Origin: Phoronis australis
Taxonomy: Eukaryota; Phoronida; Phoronidae
Length of the DNA stretch: 64,000 bases
Assembly: GCA_002633005.1 (NCBI GenBank)
Contig: NMRA01000797.1
Span: 33,255-97,254 of the forward strand
Direction: 5' to 3'
Made by a program: the position numbers and the translations under genes. Positions 1-12,800 of the stretch are shown piece by piece; positions within the stretch are counted from its first letter, which is position 1, and the number at the start of each line of letters is the position of its first letter. The notes under the pieces are model-generated. The model worked only from the letters and a program-made list of their open reading frames with translations, had not been told where the DNA came from and ran no database searches.

Positions 1-346
1 TTCTTGGTGAAGCCTAGCACAAAGAGCGGAACTATTTTAAATGCAAGACTTACATACGGTAGACAGAAAAAGAGCCAAAGGCAGGAAAACAAGTGGATTT
101 AAATTTTTTCTGCACATGGTGGAGCAAATTATCATGCACAGAACTTCGGGGTGACACTTGCTTTAACCATATTACCAACAGCTGATTTATGATCAAATGT
201 AATTGTCTATTGTCTGGTGTCCTGGACAGAAAGAATGAAATGGGTACTGGTCGTGGGTAACTCTAACACAAAATGCGAAGAGTTGTTTACAACCTGTCTG
301 TGGCAGGTGGAGTAGGATTCCTTCTTTGCATGTACTGGTAGTTTTG
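1..346 (-). other. SELENOS: SELENOS 3' UTR, distal part; no poly(A) signal seen
   Basis: This stretch lies downstream of the SECIS element on the minus strand. I see no AATAAA or ATTAAA on the minus strand between 1 and 740, so the transcript's 3' end may lie beyond the left edge of the window. No other feature is visible here. Confidence 0.4.
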
Positions 347-420
347 AAGGTAAGAACTCATCAACTAGCGGTAAAACCGACCACTTGGGGTGCCATCCAC
401 ATTCATGGAGTTCTTTCCTT
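347..420 (-). promoter_or_regulatory. SELENOS: SECIS element of the selenoprotein S mRNA
   Basis: Read on the minus strand, AAGAACUC (rc of 408-415) pairs perfectly with GAGUUCUU (rc of 352-359). This 8-bp helix is extended, after an A-A mismatch, by AAGG/CCUU (rc of 417-420 and 347-350). Directly inside are the two halves of the SECIS core: AUGA (rc of 403-406) and UGAU (rc of 360-363). The apical loop reads CCCCAA. CCCC begins 12 nt after AUGA, the usual spacing for the apical A-A or C-C motif; AA follows 16 nt after AUGA. Helix II is irregular in my hand folding. The element lies about 350 nt downstream of the in-frame TGA. By family knowledge it would bind SBP2 and recode UGA as selenocysteine. 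Confidence 0.82.
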
Positions 421-629
421 AAATACTACTCTGAATGCTAAATTAAAGAAATTGATTCTAGGTAAAAGGGCGGAATTCTAACTCAATGGTGAATTTGTCT
501 GCCGTGAAAAAATTATATTAAAGATTCCATTGCCATGTGATTCACCAGACTGGTTAGCTGACGAATTGACCAACTTGTGTGTATAGCATCCACAATCAGA
601 CATTGCTTAACAAATGCTGTGATCCTGTG

Positions 630-712
630 AGTGCGCATCTGCCCCAGTGCACTGACTGACTCGAGTCCACAGTGGTACCAGTTAATCACTTAACCAGTGA
701 GCCACCTGAACG
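630..712 (-). repeat. tRNA-like SINE fragment in the 3' UTR
   Basis: On the minus strand an A-box-like TGGCTCACTGG (rc of 694-704) is followed by a B-box-like GGACTCGAGTC (rc of 658-668), with tRNA-like spacing of about 25-35 nt. It does not fold as a full cloverleaf and has no clean acceptor stem. A decayed tRNA-derived SINE head is more likely than a working tRNA gene. It sits between the SELENOS stop codon and the SECIS element. Confidence 0.4.
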
Positions 713-748
713 AGTCATCAAGTAACACACTTAGCATGCGCACGAGCA

Positions 749-837
749 TTAACCTCATCCACCTCCAGCGCCCCCTCGTGGTCGACTGGGCCGCCAACTA
801 CAACTTCCTCCGTTGTCGCCCATCAATGGATTATAGT
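749..837 (-). CDS. SELENOS: SELENOS last coding exon with the Sec codon
   Basis: A pyrimidine-rich acceptor (TTTCTCTTTCAG) ends at 838. The exon enters in phase 1 and encodes YNPLMGDNGGSCSWRP, then a Gly/Arg-rich stretch, then GGG-Sec-G and the stop TAA (749-751). This matches the vertebrate SELENOS tail (GYNPL, SCSWRPGRR, GGUG) residue for residue at its key positions. These include the Cys expected to form the selenylsulfide bond with Sec. The gene remainder lies more than 46 kb upstream on the same strand. Confidence 0.93.
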
Positions 838-3800
838 CTGAAAGAGAAAGGAATTAGCACAAAGTTAATAACTAGTAGGTTAACACATGTTGACATCTCC
901 CATTCCACAAATCGTCGACTTGAGAATACATTTTATTAATCAATTGATACAATCTGTTCTACTCTGCCCATAGGGAGACCCTGTCGTGCTGCAGTATTAT
1001 CCATCAACTCTGCTAGAACAAGACACGGATGAACATCATATGTACAAATAATTGATTTAATGAGTCTGGTTATTATCGTCAACAACAACGACAACTGGAA
1101 TTTCTTAAAGTAACTTCTTGGGCCTACATCTATGTGTATATTAGGTGCGTTTTCAAAAGAATGGTGACGAATGAATGGAAATTATCTCAGGAAGAATAGC
1201 ATTTCGCATTTAAATAAGTCAGACATACATGCTCAAATGTCTGCTTCCAGGCTCAAATCCAAGAAAATGACGAAGAGTCCGGAATTAATGGACTAACATT
1301 GGAAGTGCTTCAGACTATGGTGAACAGTCTTCAACTCAGGACAATGAAATGCTAAAACCAACAACTTTAACTTTTCAAAAGTTCATTTGGGGCTTGGAGG
1401 GGTATCTAGTCGCCACAGTGGCTTAAAGTTTCGTATATCATGGGTGTCATTCGCACACAATGGGTCTTTTGAAACTGACATGCAAGGTCAGTGAAAGCAG
1501 TTCTCAGTGAACCCAGTGTTCTTAGCCATTCAGCTGTCCCAGGTGGATTGTGTAACTAAACACAGCTTAGAGAATGCCACCAAAACATTACTATTTTGAA
1601 TCAATTTAGATCGAGTAGTTCCACTCGACACCAGACAGCAGACGGAGGGGTTGAAATTAAACAATGACGTCACAGGTTCTAAAACACTCTGCTCAGCAGT
1701 TCGAAAAACACTTACTGGTGCCAGCTTATCGCTTCAATTTATCGTTTTACACTATTAAATCATCAAAATTCAATGTAAAAACCTTACAAATAGATTGAAT
1801 TTTTAAACACAAGTCGTTTTATTTCGCTGTAACAGATTTATAGAAATTTTAGAATGTGCCGTAAGCTAACTTACTGAGGTGGGTCACGGGAAGTTTGGAA
1901 TCCTGTTAATTGATAAAACAGAATGATTCTTTCAAGAAATATAGACAGGAGAGCAGGGCCGTGTGTCGCAATTTTAAACTCGCTCATTAGCAGTGGCTTA
2001 AACTCGATCAGGCCCACGGCAGCCAGACTGGAAACAATTTATGAACATAAACCAGCCGGGTTAGTTGAAAACTAAACTTCCTGTAATGAAAAGACTGGAC
2101 TTTGAGTGAACCAAACAAACAATGTGAACGTAAAAATTTTGGTGAACTGGCCATAAAATTGCAAATCGACTTACTCGTCGGGGCTGCAAAGTCAAGTTCA
2201 CTCCACAGAACCATACAGGGAAAGGTGTACAATAACAATGATTTGAATAATGTATATATGAATAAAGATTCCTCTACCATCTGACCATAGCATATAAAAT
2301 CAAGTTTATTAGTTTCGCAACAGCTTTCTGTCAGCAAACATTGATACAGAATTAGCATGCGCTCATACCGCATTCAACTATAGTTTTATTGCATCTGAAG
2401 CTGGTAACGCACTATGATTTATTGGTTGTAGATTTTCTCAAAACACTTGCACTCAGGAACACTCCTAAGGCATTACAAATTGTATCTACTGACAGAGACA
2501 GACTTTGACACTTTGTTTCTGCTTTATAAAAACACTGGTAAGGGTAAAAAATAATTCATTTTGAAACCGAACAATGCCCGTCACAGACACAGAAAGATTT
2601 CAGGGCCTCACACTTAGTATTACTGGCGAACTTTTTGTTACTGCTGGGAACAACTTCCACAGGATTTTGGATTCTCGAGGAAATCGAAAAAACCATATAC
2701 CCAATTTCCTTGCAGCTTCATCAGGTTCGCACAAGTGGGAACGATATGCCACACAATAGCAGCACACACTCAGCTGAAGAACTACTGAGGTCACTGCATC
2801 GTGTACTCATCTTCATCACAGGTTAACGCGACATCTTTCTGCATGGTGAGATCGACTGAATATGAAGTGATGTGGATGTAGACTGATTAAGACGGTAAAA
2901 AAGTAGTTACCGTATTCACCCTAATAAGCACCCTGGGCGCTTAAAAAAATTCACTTCAGGAGGGCCTATTATAGCCTAAGGTGGTTGAAACCTGGTTTCC
3001 GAAACGGTGAAATCGTAAGCTAGGATTCATCAAATTTACACTCTGTGATGTATCTGTAACCCATGACAGACTTTCTACAAAACAGTAGTGCACTGCTATC
3101 AAATTTCGTTGTTAAATTACGATCATTTTTTAAAAAATTGTGCTGAAATCCCAGGGTGAAAACTTGCCAACTGATGCATCGCTGCCTCGCGATTGCCGAT
3201 AGGTCAACCTGAATTCCTGAATAAAAATAGTTTCGACTCAACAAAATACTTGAAGTCCTCCTTAAGTTTTCAAAATAGCGTCCCTAAGATTTATAAGTTC
3301 CTGTGGAGTCGGGATCAACTGCATAATAAGTCCAAATCTGCGCTAGATAGTACCCCACAACACGAGAAAAATCTCTGGACTAACACACGTTGTTGTCACA
3401 TGATGTTTGTTTTGAAGTTCGTGCCTGTATGTGAGTGAGCGAGCGCGTGCATGTCACCAGAGTTCATTTGCCAGAGTAAACACGATGTAATGATCTAGGT
3501 GTGCATACTTAGGCAGTAAAGCAGAACGTGTTTTACTTATCACTTGTTGATCTCATCTGCTAAACATGTTCGAGAATTGTCTCGGTAAGGCCGATATTAA
3601 ATGTCATTGAGTCGCTGGGTGACTGAATGCGTGACAGTCTAACAGTTACTTTCAGGGACATTCAGGGGGGGGTGTAAGGGTGCGGAAGTGTTTACTATCA
3701 GTGGGTAATTTTGACTATAAAAACATCGGTTACGATAAATTAAATAATTCCTCCAAAAAATGCAAATGTTTTTACGGTATTAGAAACTTTCGGAAAATAG

Positions 3801-6800
3801 TGCCAATATTTTTTCTTGCCGTTTCATGAATAGATAGTTCCCGAAGATTAATGTCTTCGATGACAGGCACATGTATATGGCGCAAGCTTCCGGGTCACGC
3901 TCTTTTAACATCGGTCAAGTTTTCATGCGTCTTTGATTCACAGTTTTCACGTGTACAAAGAAATTTGGATTACTGTTGAGGGAGATCTGTACGGGAAAGA
4001 TACAACACAATCCCTTTGATCAGTACTGAAAGGCCAGACCATAATGGGACACATTCCACGCAAGATTAGTAAAACTTTTGCAGTCTTTGTGAAGCACGGC
4101 AGAATAGTTTGAAGTGTATAGTCACGGCTAGCGGAGAGGCTCGTGGTCTACAAATTCCATGCACAATGATTTTTTTCAGGACTGTCGGATTTTACTGATA
4201 AATTGAAGATGCTACTGAAGAATTTTAGATATGTAGGTAAGGCATTTTTCGCATGTACATGTTTGTGGGATGGGCGCTTATTTTAGCAAAGTCTGAAAAT
4301 GCGTGGGGGCGCTTATAGGGGCATGGGCGGTTATTGCGGCAAATACAGTAAATCGGGTGGCATTCTCCTCCAACAAAATGTTCATGGTTCTGGCTCAGAA
4401 GATAAATGTTTTATCATACCACATGGATTCTTGAGTAGCTGAGCCTTAGGAAGGATATCCTTCAAATGCTCATAATTTCACCGAAACAATCATACAATGG
4501 GACAGATGTACACTACACGTTAAAAGTATTCAGACAAAATGACCTTGAATTCCATCATTACGACTTCGTGGAATTTGACTTCATTATCAGAGAAGTCTTC
4601 CCTCATGACCAAGAATAGTGGGGAATTAACAGTAAAATTATTAAAGCCACTATAAGCCATTCTGTAGCAAGAATTGTGACACCCCTATAATTATCACTGG
4701 TTATTGTTGCACTTATATAACACCAAGATAAGTAGTCATGATGGAAGAAAAGGTATTTTGTCTGATTACTGTTCTCTTGTACTGAACAATACAAACCATT
4801 CTGATAAATTGTTATTTTTGTCGGACATTAGAGCACAAAATTCTATATGTAATCCCTATATTGTGTCCCAAACACATTTTTTCCAAAGAAACTCGTTTAT
4901 GTGAATTCTTTACTATAAAATGAATGTATTAGCCCAAAGGAAGGACAGAAAACCGCCATTAGGTTTTTTAGAAGACTGATGAGCTTGCACTTGAAATGAC
5001 AATTAGGTTTGTCAGTTGATATCTCAACCCAAAATGAACAGCGCAAGGTTAAAATTTAAACTTTGAGATTGAAAGAATGTTTTTTGGTTCATTCTCTCGG
5101 TTCACTTCAATTTACGATAAACCAAATAGCTTTACAGCTTGCCTGTTATGGCTTTCAAGTGACATTTACACAATTTTTGCTTTCAAAAAAGGTTTACAAC
5201 CCACGTGGAAATAATAAAAAACGAAAGCACTTGGAGGAGCGACACTTGGAAAATTAACTGAAAAGACCTCAATGGAGATGATGATGATGATTTAAGTGGC
5301 GATATTGAATATTACAACAAATGTCAGTAATGAGTAAGTAAGCTGTACGGTAAATCAACAGAAGTGTAGCAAAATCAGTCAACAAAGGAACAGCGTTTTT
5401 CTGAAAATCTCAAATAATTCAATAAGTTGATCTCTTAGTGAAAAATGAAAACTATTCTCAGTGAAAGCTCATTAAAAACTCAGATAATTTTCACAAAATT
5501 CGGTTAAATTTTTGGAAATTTTCAAATTTTGCATCTTTTTGAAATTGAATGTCAAATAACTTGAAAACCGTTAAGTCTGAGAAAAAAAAATGTTACTAGT
5601 CATTCAAAAAAGGTATCCACAGAGAATCCACATGCAAAATTTCATTGAATCATTTCCTTTTCCCGTTCAAAAATAGCACCCCGGCACGATTGAAAATGGA
5701 TGAAAACGCTTCATATCCGCCATCTTGAAAGCAACTTATAGCTAAGCAAGATATTTCCCCCATCTTTGACCGGAAGTAAACAATTTTCGGCATATCTGTA
5801 GAACACATCTGGTACAATAATCGTGATGATATTCAGCCATGAAGGTAAAAAATAGCGGCCTCTGTGAGCATTTGAATCTGAATTTGAAAACAAAATGGTC
5901 ATCACATCCGCCATTTTGAATACGTGACGCAAAACAATAAGCCATCTTTAACCAGAAGTAATTGTTTTCCGGCATATCTGTAAAACATGTCTGATACAAA
6001 GATTTTCAGCCAGTTGTACGTCAAAAACTTACGACCTCTATGAGCATTTGAATCTGAAATTGAAAACAAAAGGGTCACCACGTCTGCCATCTTTGATCTG
6101 ATCATGACCAAAAACAATGGACTTCCAGCAATTCTGGAACTACAGGTTGTGTGTAAATTTCTTGCGGATCGGATCAAAAGTGCGACCTGTATCGTGCGAA
6201 AAAACGCTGCCATTATTTTTAAAAAATATAGTGCACACTCATTTTCTGAAACCTAACACCTTGGATCAAATATTAGTGACACTGATAAGACCAAAGTAGA
6301 GCTAATTTCTGAATGAATGCCCTGAGGTGTCACAAACAGAAATTCCATGTGGCGTGTATCTCATTAGCTGCCCACTGGAGTGCACATGCCCTATAAGCTA
6401 CGTTGCGTAATCACGACCAGGTAATATCCACATTCTTTCAGGCCCAGCTTCTATTGTGAAGCAGAATACTAACACCATGCTAGGAACTCCTTTCCAATGA
6501 GTAGCTCAGGGTTTCAGGTTTTGTTGCTATTAGTTCACCACTTTCGGAAATTCAAAAACAAATTAATATACACATTAATTTGTGCTCCTCTATTCAGATT
6601 TTACGATTTCAACAAATTTTTGTCCCAAAAAGAAAATCGAAAATTACAGCCAGGACGCTCTTAAGCATTCTATCCACGGATTATCTGATAAGAAACAGTA
6701 ATTACCCTCACTAAAGGCCCCGATTCATACTAACATCGATGTGTCATGTTTTAGGGAGTTGCGGTTAACTTCAAATTTAGCAGTGCCAGTTAACTTTGCA

Positions 6801-9800
6801 GTGTCAGGTGGACTTAACAGCGGAGCGTTGACGCCACTGGTGCAGTATGAATAGTTAACTTCTGTCCCATCGAAGTTATCACCAAACAGGGCCACTGTTG
6901 TCGTCAACTATTAAACAGCACTGTCGTCGCTAATAGATGCTTATATCTTGCTCAAATAGATAAAGGTTGAGTCTTAAATACCAGGAATAAAAACTTACAA
7001 AAAGTTAGCAATGTTGCGTCCGCATCTCACGGACTTCAGCTTGGCTTGTGACGTTATCGTTATTCTGGCCAATTGGTGGCGTTTTGACCAGACGGTGCAC
7101 ATTGACGTCAGAACACCATTGTGAGACAAATTGAATCTTAAACCCCCTCAGTCTTTTATTTAAAGAGGGACTCTCAATGCACTCATGATTTGATTTGTCA
7201 CACGTATGGGATGGTGGTCTGACGTCAATGCCGCGCCATCTCGTCAAAACGCCACCAATCGGCCAGAGTAACGATAACATCACAAGCCAAGATGATGTCC
7301 GTGATATGCGGACGTAACGTCACTAATTTTTGTAAGTTTTTATTCCAGTATTAGACTCAAACTTTATCTGTTTTCTCAACTGGATGTCTCAAAAATTTTC
7401 ATGCTTTTGCTTGAATAATCACCAATCGAAACACAAAAAAGTTCTATGGCAACTGGCACATGTAAATGCATGTTCCTAAATTGTCATACAGTAAAAAATC
7501 TCATCATGCATTAGTGATATTTTGCGATTACTTGACGATGACAGCATCACCTACTGTTTACTTTGATGTCCGTTAACTACCGAAGTCGGTACAAACGGTT
7601 CAGGTAAATTCCCAGTTTACATTCAACACTCTACTCAGACTGGAATTAAGTCAGTGTGAAAGGGTCTTAGTGAATAGAGTCACTCTATTGAGGACTAGCC
7701 CACTAGCGAAATTGGAATGTGGATAAACTGTTCCTGCTGAACACAGGCATTGGAAAAATTCAAAACTTTTCTCCAAATCGATCCTTATCTTGATCCTTAC
7801 CTATTTCAGGGGGAAACCATGTTCACAGCATGCAGACAAACTCCTTGGAACAACACTGATATTAAGAAGTAGAACTTCATTACCAAGGGTAACACAACCT
7901 TTAATTGTTGTTTCAACTCATTCACTCGGGAAAGTGTGACTATGAAAAGGGAATTAAGCACTCGAAGGAACGACACTAGGCGAAATTAACTGAAAAGACC
8001 TCAAAGAAGATGATGATGGTGATGATGATAATGGTGGTGATGAACAGCATGATGAACAAAGACATTAGAAATCAGTAGGAGTCAACAAGAGAATAGCGTT
8101 ATCAGAAAATCTCAAATAATTCGAAAAGTAGGCTTCCCAGCGAAAAATGAAAAACACCCTTTGAAAGTCCACTCAAAACTCTATGTAACGCAGTAGTTTC
8201 ACAAAATTTCGTAAAATTTTTGAAAATTTTGCATTTTTTGAAATTTGAAGTGTCATAGAACTGAAAAGCGGTAAGTTTGAGAAAAATTATCACAGTTCAT
8301 TTGAAATAGTATACCTTAAAGAAATGTACATGCAAAAAATTCACATCATTAGCTTTTCCCGTTCAAAATTAGCATCACAAAGCGAGTGACAAGAGCAACG
8401 CAGAGCATTGAAATGCGCCCACAAATGCACTGCAAATGGCGTGCTTCTAGGGTTGTTTATTTGTTTCATAAAAATAGCCACTAGATGGCGCAAAAAATCC
8501 ACTCCACCTGAAAACGGGAAAAATCCAGCTTCTTTAATAGAAAGCTATTTACCAAATTTCATAAAAGTCAGTCAAGGAACTTCAGAGAAACAAAGGAAAA
8601 CAGAAAAAAATGAAATTGTCACTATGAGGCACAGCATTCATTGGATCGGCCTGAAAGACGTCGTCTGTTGTTAGCTTCATATAAATATATTACTAAATTT
8701 AATGAAGATCATGTAGTGTGTTAAGGAGATGCAGCTATGGGCGCAAAACAAAACTATCACTAGGAGGCACCACAGTAGTCGAATTCGTTATAGTCAACTG
8801 CCCTCTTCACACTTGAGAACATACACGCCAATTTTCAAAATCATCCTTAGAATGGTTTGGATGATCGAGGGGTGGATGCCAAAAAACACACTCGAAAACA
8901 GGAAAAGTGGCAACTAGGTGGTGCAAAGTACCTAAATTCCACCCGAAAACGGGAGGATAGCATCATCTTACCAATAGAAGGCCATCTTCCAAATTTCCTC
9001 AAAATCTGTTGAGGACCTTTGAAGATACAGAGCTAAACCTAAAAAACAGAAATTGCCTCTAGGGCCAGCACACTAGTAGTCAGATCTGTCCGAAAATTGT
9101 TGTAATCTGTTATGAACATAATACACTTGCTCTATTTAGCAAAGATCCTGCAAACGGTTTAGGAGATACAGTCATGGGCTCAAAAAAAACAAAACTGCCA
9201 CTAGGAGGCGCCACAGCAGTCAAAGTTGTCGAAAAATCATCGTCACCTTTGTAGTAAGAACCCTTAGAGCCGTTTGGTTGATAGAGGGGTGGACCCACAA
9301 AAACAGACTAAAAACTGTAAAAAAAAGGCCACCAGGTGGCACAAACTACGTCAAATCCATCCGAAAATGGAATAATAGCGTCATCTCGCTAATACAGCAC
9401 ACATCATGAATTTTTTTCCCACCGGTCGGAAATTGGTCGACGACAGGCCGTCGACCGGTCAACAAATTAGCCGACCGGAAGCCAGCCGCAGTGCCGACTC
9501 ATGAGGCGACTCCCCAACCGACCCTTTAGCCGACAGGCCATCAGCTGACCAGCTATAATTTTTAGGCTAGAGTAGCAGTTGCGAAAGTTTGTCAGGCTGA
9601 TACCACTTTGCATGTCGATGCACACTCGTCTTAGCACAGGGTCAAATAAATTAACCTAGTTTTACTGTCTTTGTTACATGAGTTCACTTCGGTTGTGTAT
9701 CACCACTAATTCGAAGGTTGAAGGCAAGCGGTAATAGTAAATATTGGATTATGAACAATGCAAGTTTTGGATAAAAAACATGAGTTTTCTTTACATTTGA

Positions 9801-12800
9801 TCTATAATTTGACTCTACATCGTCTGCTTCCTGGTCAATGCAACGCCGTAGTCATTTTGTAAACACAGCTATTTTTGACAGTCTTCGCCCACAATTGATT
9901 TTTGTTTGTGTAACGCCAAACTGCATTTTTTGCATTTTTTAAGTTATTCATGGGTCTCCTATCACGCGCCCATGATGATGAGATAGTGAGTGAGTTGTTA
10001 CACCGCGAAGAGCTCTCACTCCGGGGAATTTATTTTCATAGTATTAACCCTTGCAGTACAGACGCGAAATTCACGGCCCAGTATATAGTTACGATTTCCA
10101 CAAACTTAGACGGTGACATCAAACATGGAATGACCACTGTTGAGGCTACAGCCAATTCTAGGTTTGCGCATTCCGTTTTCATGTATCGGTGACGTTAAAA
10201 CCTGGGCTAGTTACATATACACGTAGGCCCCTATCAGTTGGTCGTTCACGGTGTTCCAAAAATAAATATTTTTGACAATCGTGTAAAATAAAACAATTGG
10301 GAATGGGAAGATGTGAATATGTGGTGAACAGGTTTTGTCTCTTAACGTGGCATATGTGCGTGAATCTCTGGTAAAGCGATTGCGATGTCGAACACAAAAT
10401 GATAGAAAATACATCAAGGTCGGCAATTACCATTTTATGACTTAGCGGGTGAACTTTGGCCAAACAAACATTTAACTGTTCGCTGTTCGTTCACCAGTGG
10501 CAACACCGGTCTTGACTTCCGTTTATCAACTTTTGTTCAACTCTTGAAAGGAGGTAAAATAGAATCAACCTACAAATACGAAGTGCGTGACATTACACCA
10601 ACGTAAACTTTATGTTGAATTACTAACGGCATGGTAAAATCAAACGTTAAGTGATATCGCGGAAGCATAATTTCTGTCTCTTAGTATGAGACTTTTATAA
10701 AGTACATTATGCATAAAAACAAGCGAGAAATTTTGAAATTTCACAGTAAAATTGCACAAAAATCAGAACACATTGCTCACACAGAAGACCAAAAAACAAA
10801 TCAAGACCAAAATTCACCACGTCAAGACTGAAATTTATCACATTAGCACCTATAATTTATCACGTGAGGACCAAAAATTCTTCACTTCAGGATCAAAATT
10901 AAACACGACTGAACTGAAAAATTCAATAAGTCAGGTCCAAAAACTTGCCATATCAGTAACTTTTCACGCCAGGACACCAAGTCACCATCCCCATGCATTG
11001 ATCCTTCAAAGTGATAATGTCCGTACCACACGTATAAAGAAAGGCTAAGTGTTCAACCTCATAATATCTTGGAAATGCGGTTGAATTTCTTTCATCTAAT
11101 CCACGTTTTACAACAGATGCCAATGTATAGGTACACACTGGATAGTCATTCTTGCATAATGGGTGATCAAGTAGTCCCGGCATGAAAACAATTCTCTCCT
11201 GGTGTGATAAGTTTTCTGATGCAAAAAATCCTGGCTGCCAATTGTTTTTGACTGTACAGAGATTTCAATTCCTGAATAGAAAATGTGTGTTCTGGATTTT
11301 TCCGCTTCAGCTTTCCATTCAGCTAACTAGTGTACAACAGTGGTTTTAATATCCTGTGGCAGCTCCACTGCAACGAATCACTTCTGGTACAACCTTCCGT
11401 AAATGCTGTACGTATTTTGCACATTTCTTCGGAGTAACAGTTTTCCAAGAGCTACATATTCATTGCACAAGTTTCTGTTTGGTATTCGACTTTATTTCCT
11501 TTCTCAGGTAGTCCTTGAGCTCATGCTCCGAAAGTTTTGAAAACGCAGCTCTTTCTTTACGCAGATACGTTTTCTGCCCACGCGTACATGTATGACGTAC
11601 GCCCGTGGGCATCGACTCGCTGAAAATGCCCTCAAAAGTGGACTTTTTTAAAAGACCGTGTTGACCGTATTCGTCAGTGTAGAAAAGCGAAATGAACAAA
11701 TTTGTACACATTGCTCAAAAAACTTTGTGGACATACGGAAACGCCAACGTCTCTGTCTTACAACGCTGCGTGTGCTTGGCATTTCAGACAAAGCGCTCAT
11801 ACGTCTGAAATTTTTTTAAGATTGAACACCGAGACACATATTGAAACCGTAATTGCCGCCATTTCCAAGTCGCGATCGTTTGCGGGGACATTGCGCGCAA
11901 ACAGCGGGACCAAACAGTGTCGCAGTACGATATTGTAGGTGATATTGTAATAGGATTGATATCATAATCTGGAAATCTTGCATGTAAAATAAAAATGTTT
12001 TCCACCACAAAATTTGGTAAGTTGGTCGTTTACCAAATGAATAGAAACATTGCTGTTTTCTGACGTTTTATTACATATGTATGCCATGGATCAGATCGCA
12101 TGTTACGACTATGTACAAGATGACCAAAATCTTGGCTCGCATTTTCAAAATTTAGGTCGCCAATGCGACCTGCAGCTCATTATGTCTAGCGCCGAGTCCC
12201 GTTTGCAACAACACCGACTCAGTAAGGACGCTTTGCTCGTTACAACTCGCCACTAATTTCATCGCATAACATTTTTTAACCATTGGTGCCGTTTACCCGA
12301 ATAATGTGGACTTCGTCTTCGAATTAATTTTACAGACACAGGTAGGCTAGGTGTATGAACTACGTCTTTCCCAGACTCTACTGTACGGGTTCATTAGACT
12401 CATCCCATTCACAGTGTTAGTATTTTTTAAAATTAAAATCTTAAGTACTTATTTTTGAGTAATGCCTTTGTGGTAACTTTTGATTGACAACTGGCTTATG
12501 TCTGCGTACCTGTGCCGGGTGGTCAAAATAAAACAGCCGCAGAACCTCATTACGTTGAAAATGTCATTGAATCAGGGAGTCTTGAACATAAACATCCCAA
12601 ACACAAAAACACCTGAATTAGTTTTCCAAACCTTAATTACAAACAATTTAAAACTGCTCTCTAACACGTGATTCTGCTGTGACCTATGCAGCACGTGAAG
12701 GTTGCACGCGCGCACTTTGCACTGTCAAGTCAGTGAGGATAGTTGCAATCCAAGGGGAACGCTGCTTAGTCACTGGTCGTCTGCGCTCTACAGGTACAGC

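Noticed and set aside
697-939. Plus-strand open frame at the left end
   Set aside because: It is antisense to the SELENOS last exon, whose minus-strand reading matches the family tail.
2008-2373. 121-codon minus frame
   Set aside because: No splice context, no motif, and AT-driven composition; frames of this length are expected by chance in 64 kb of this base composition.
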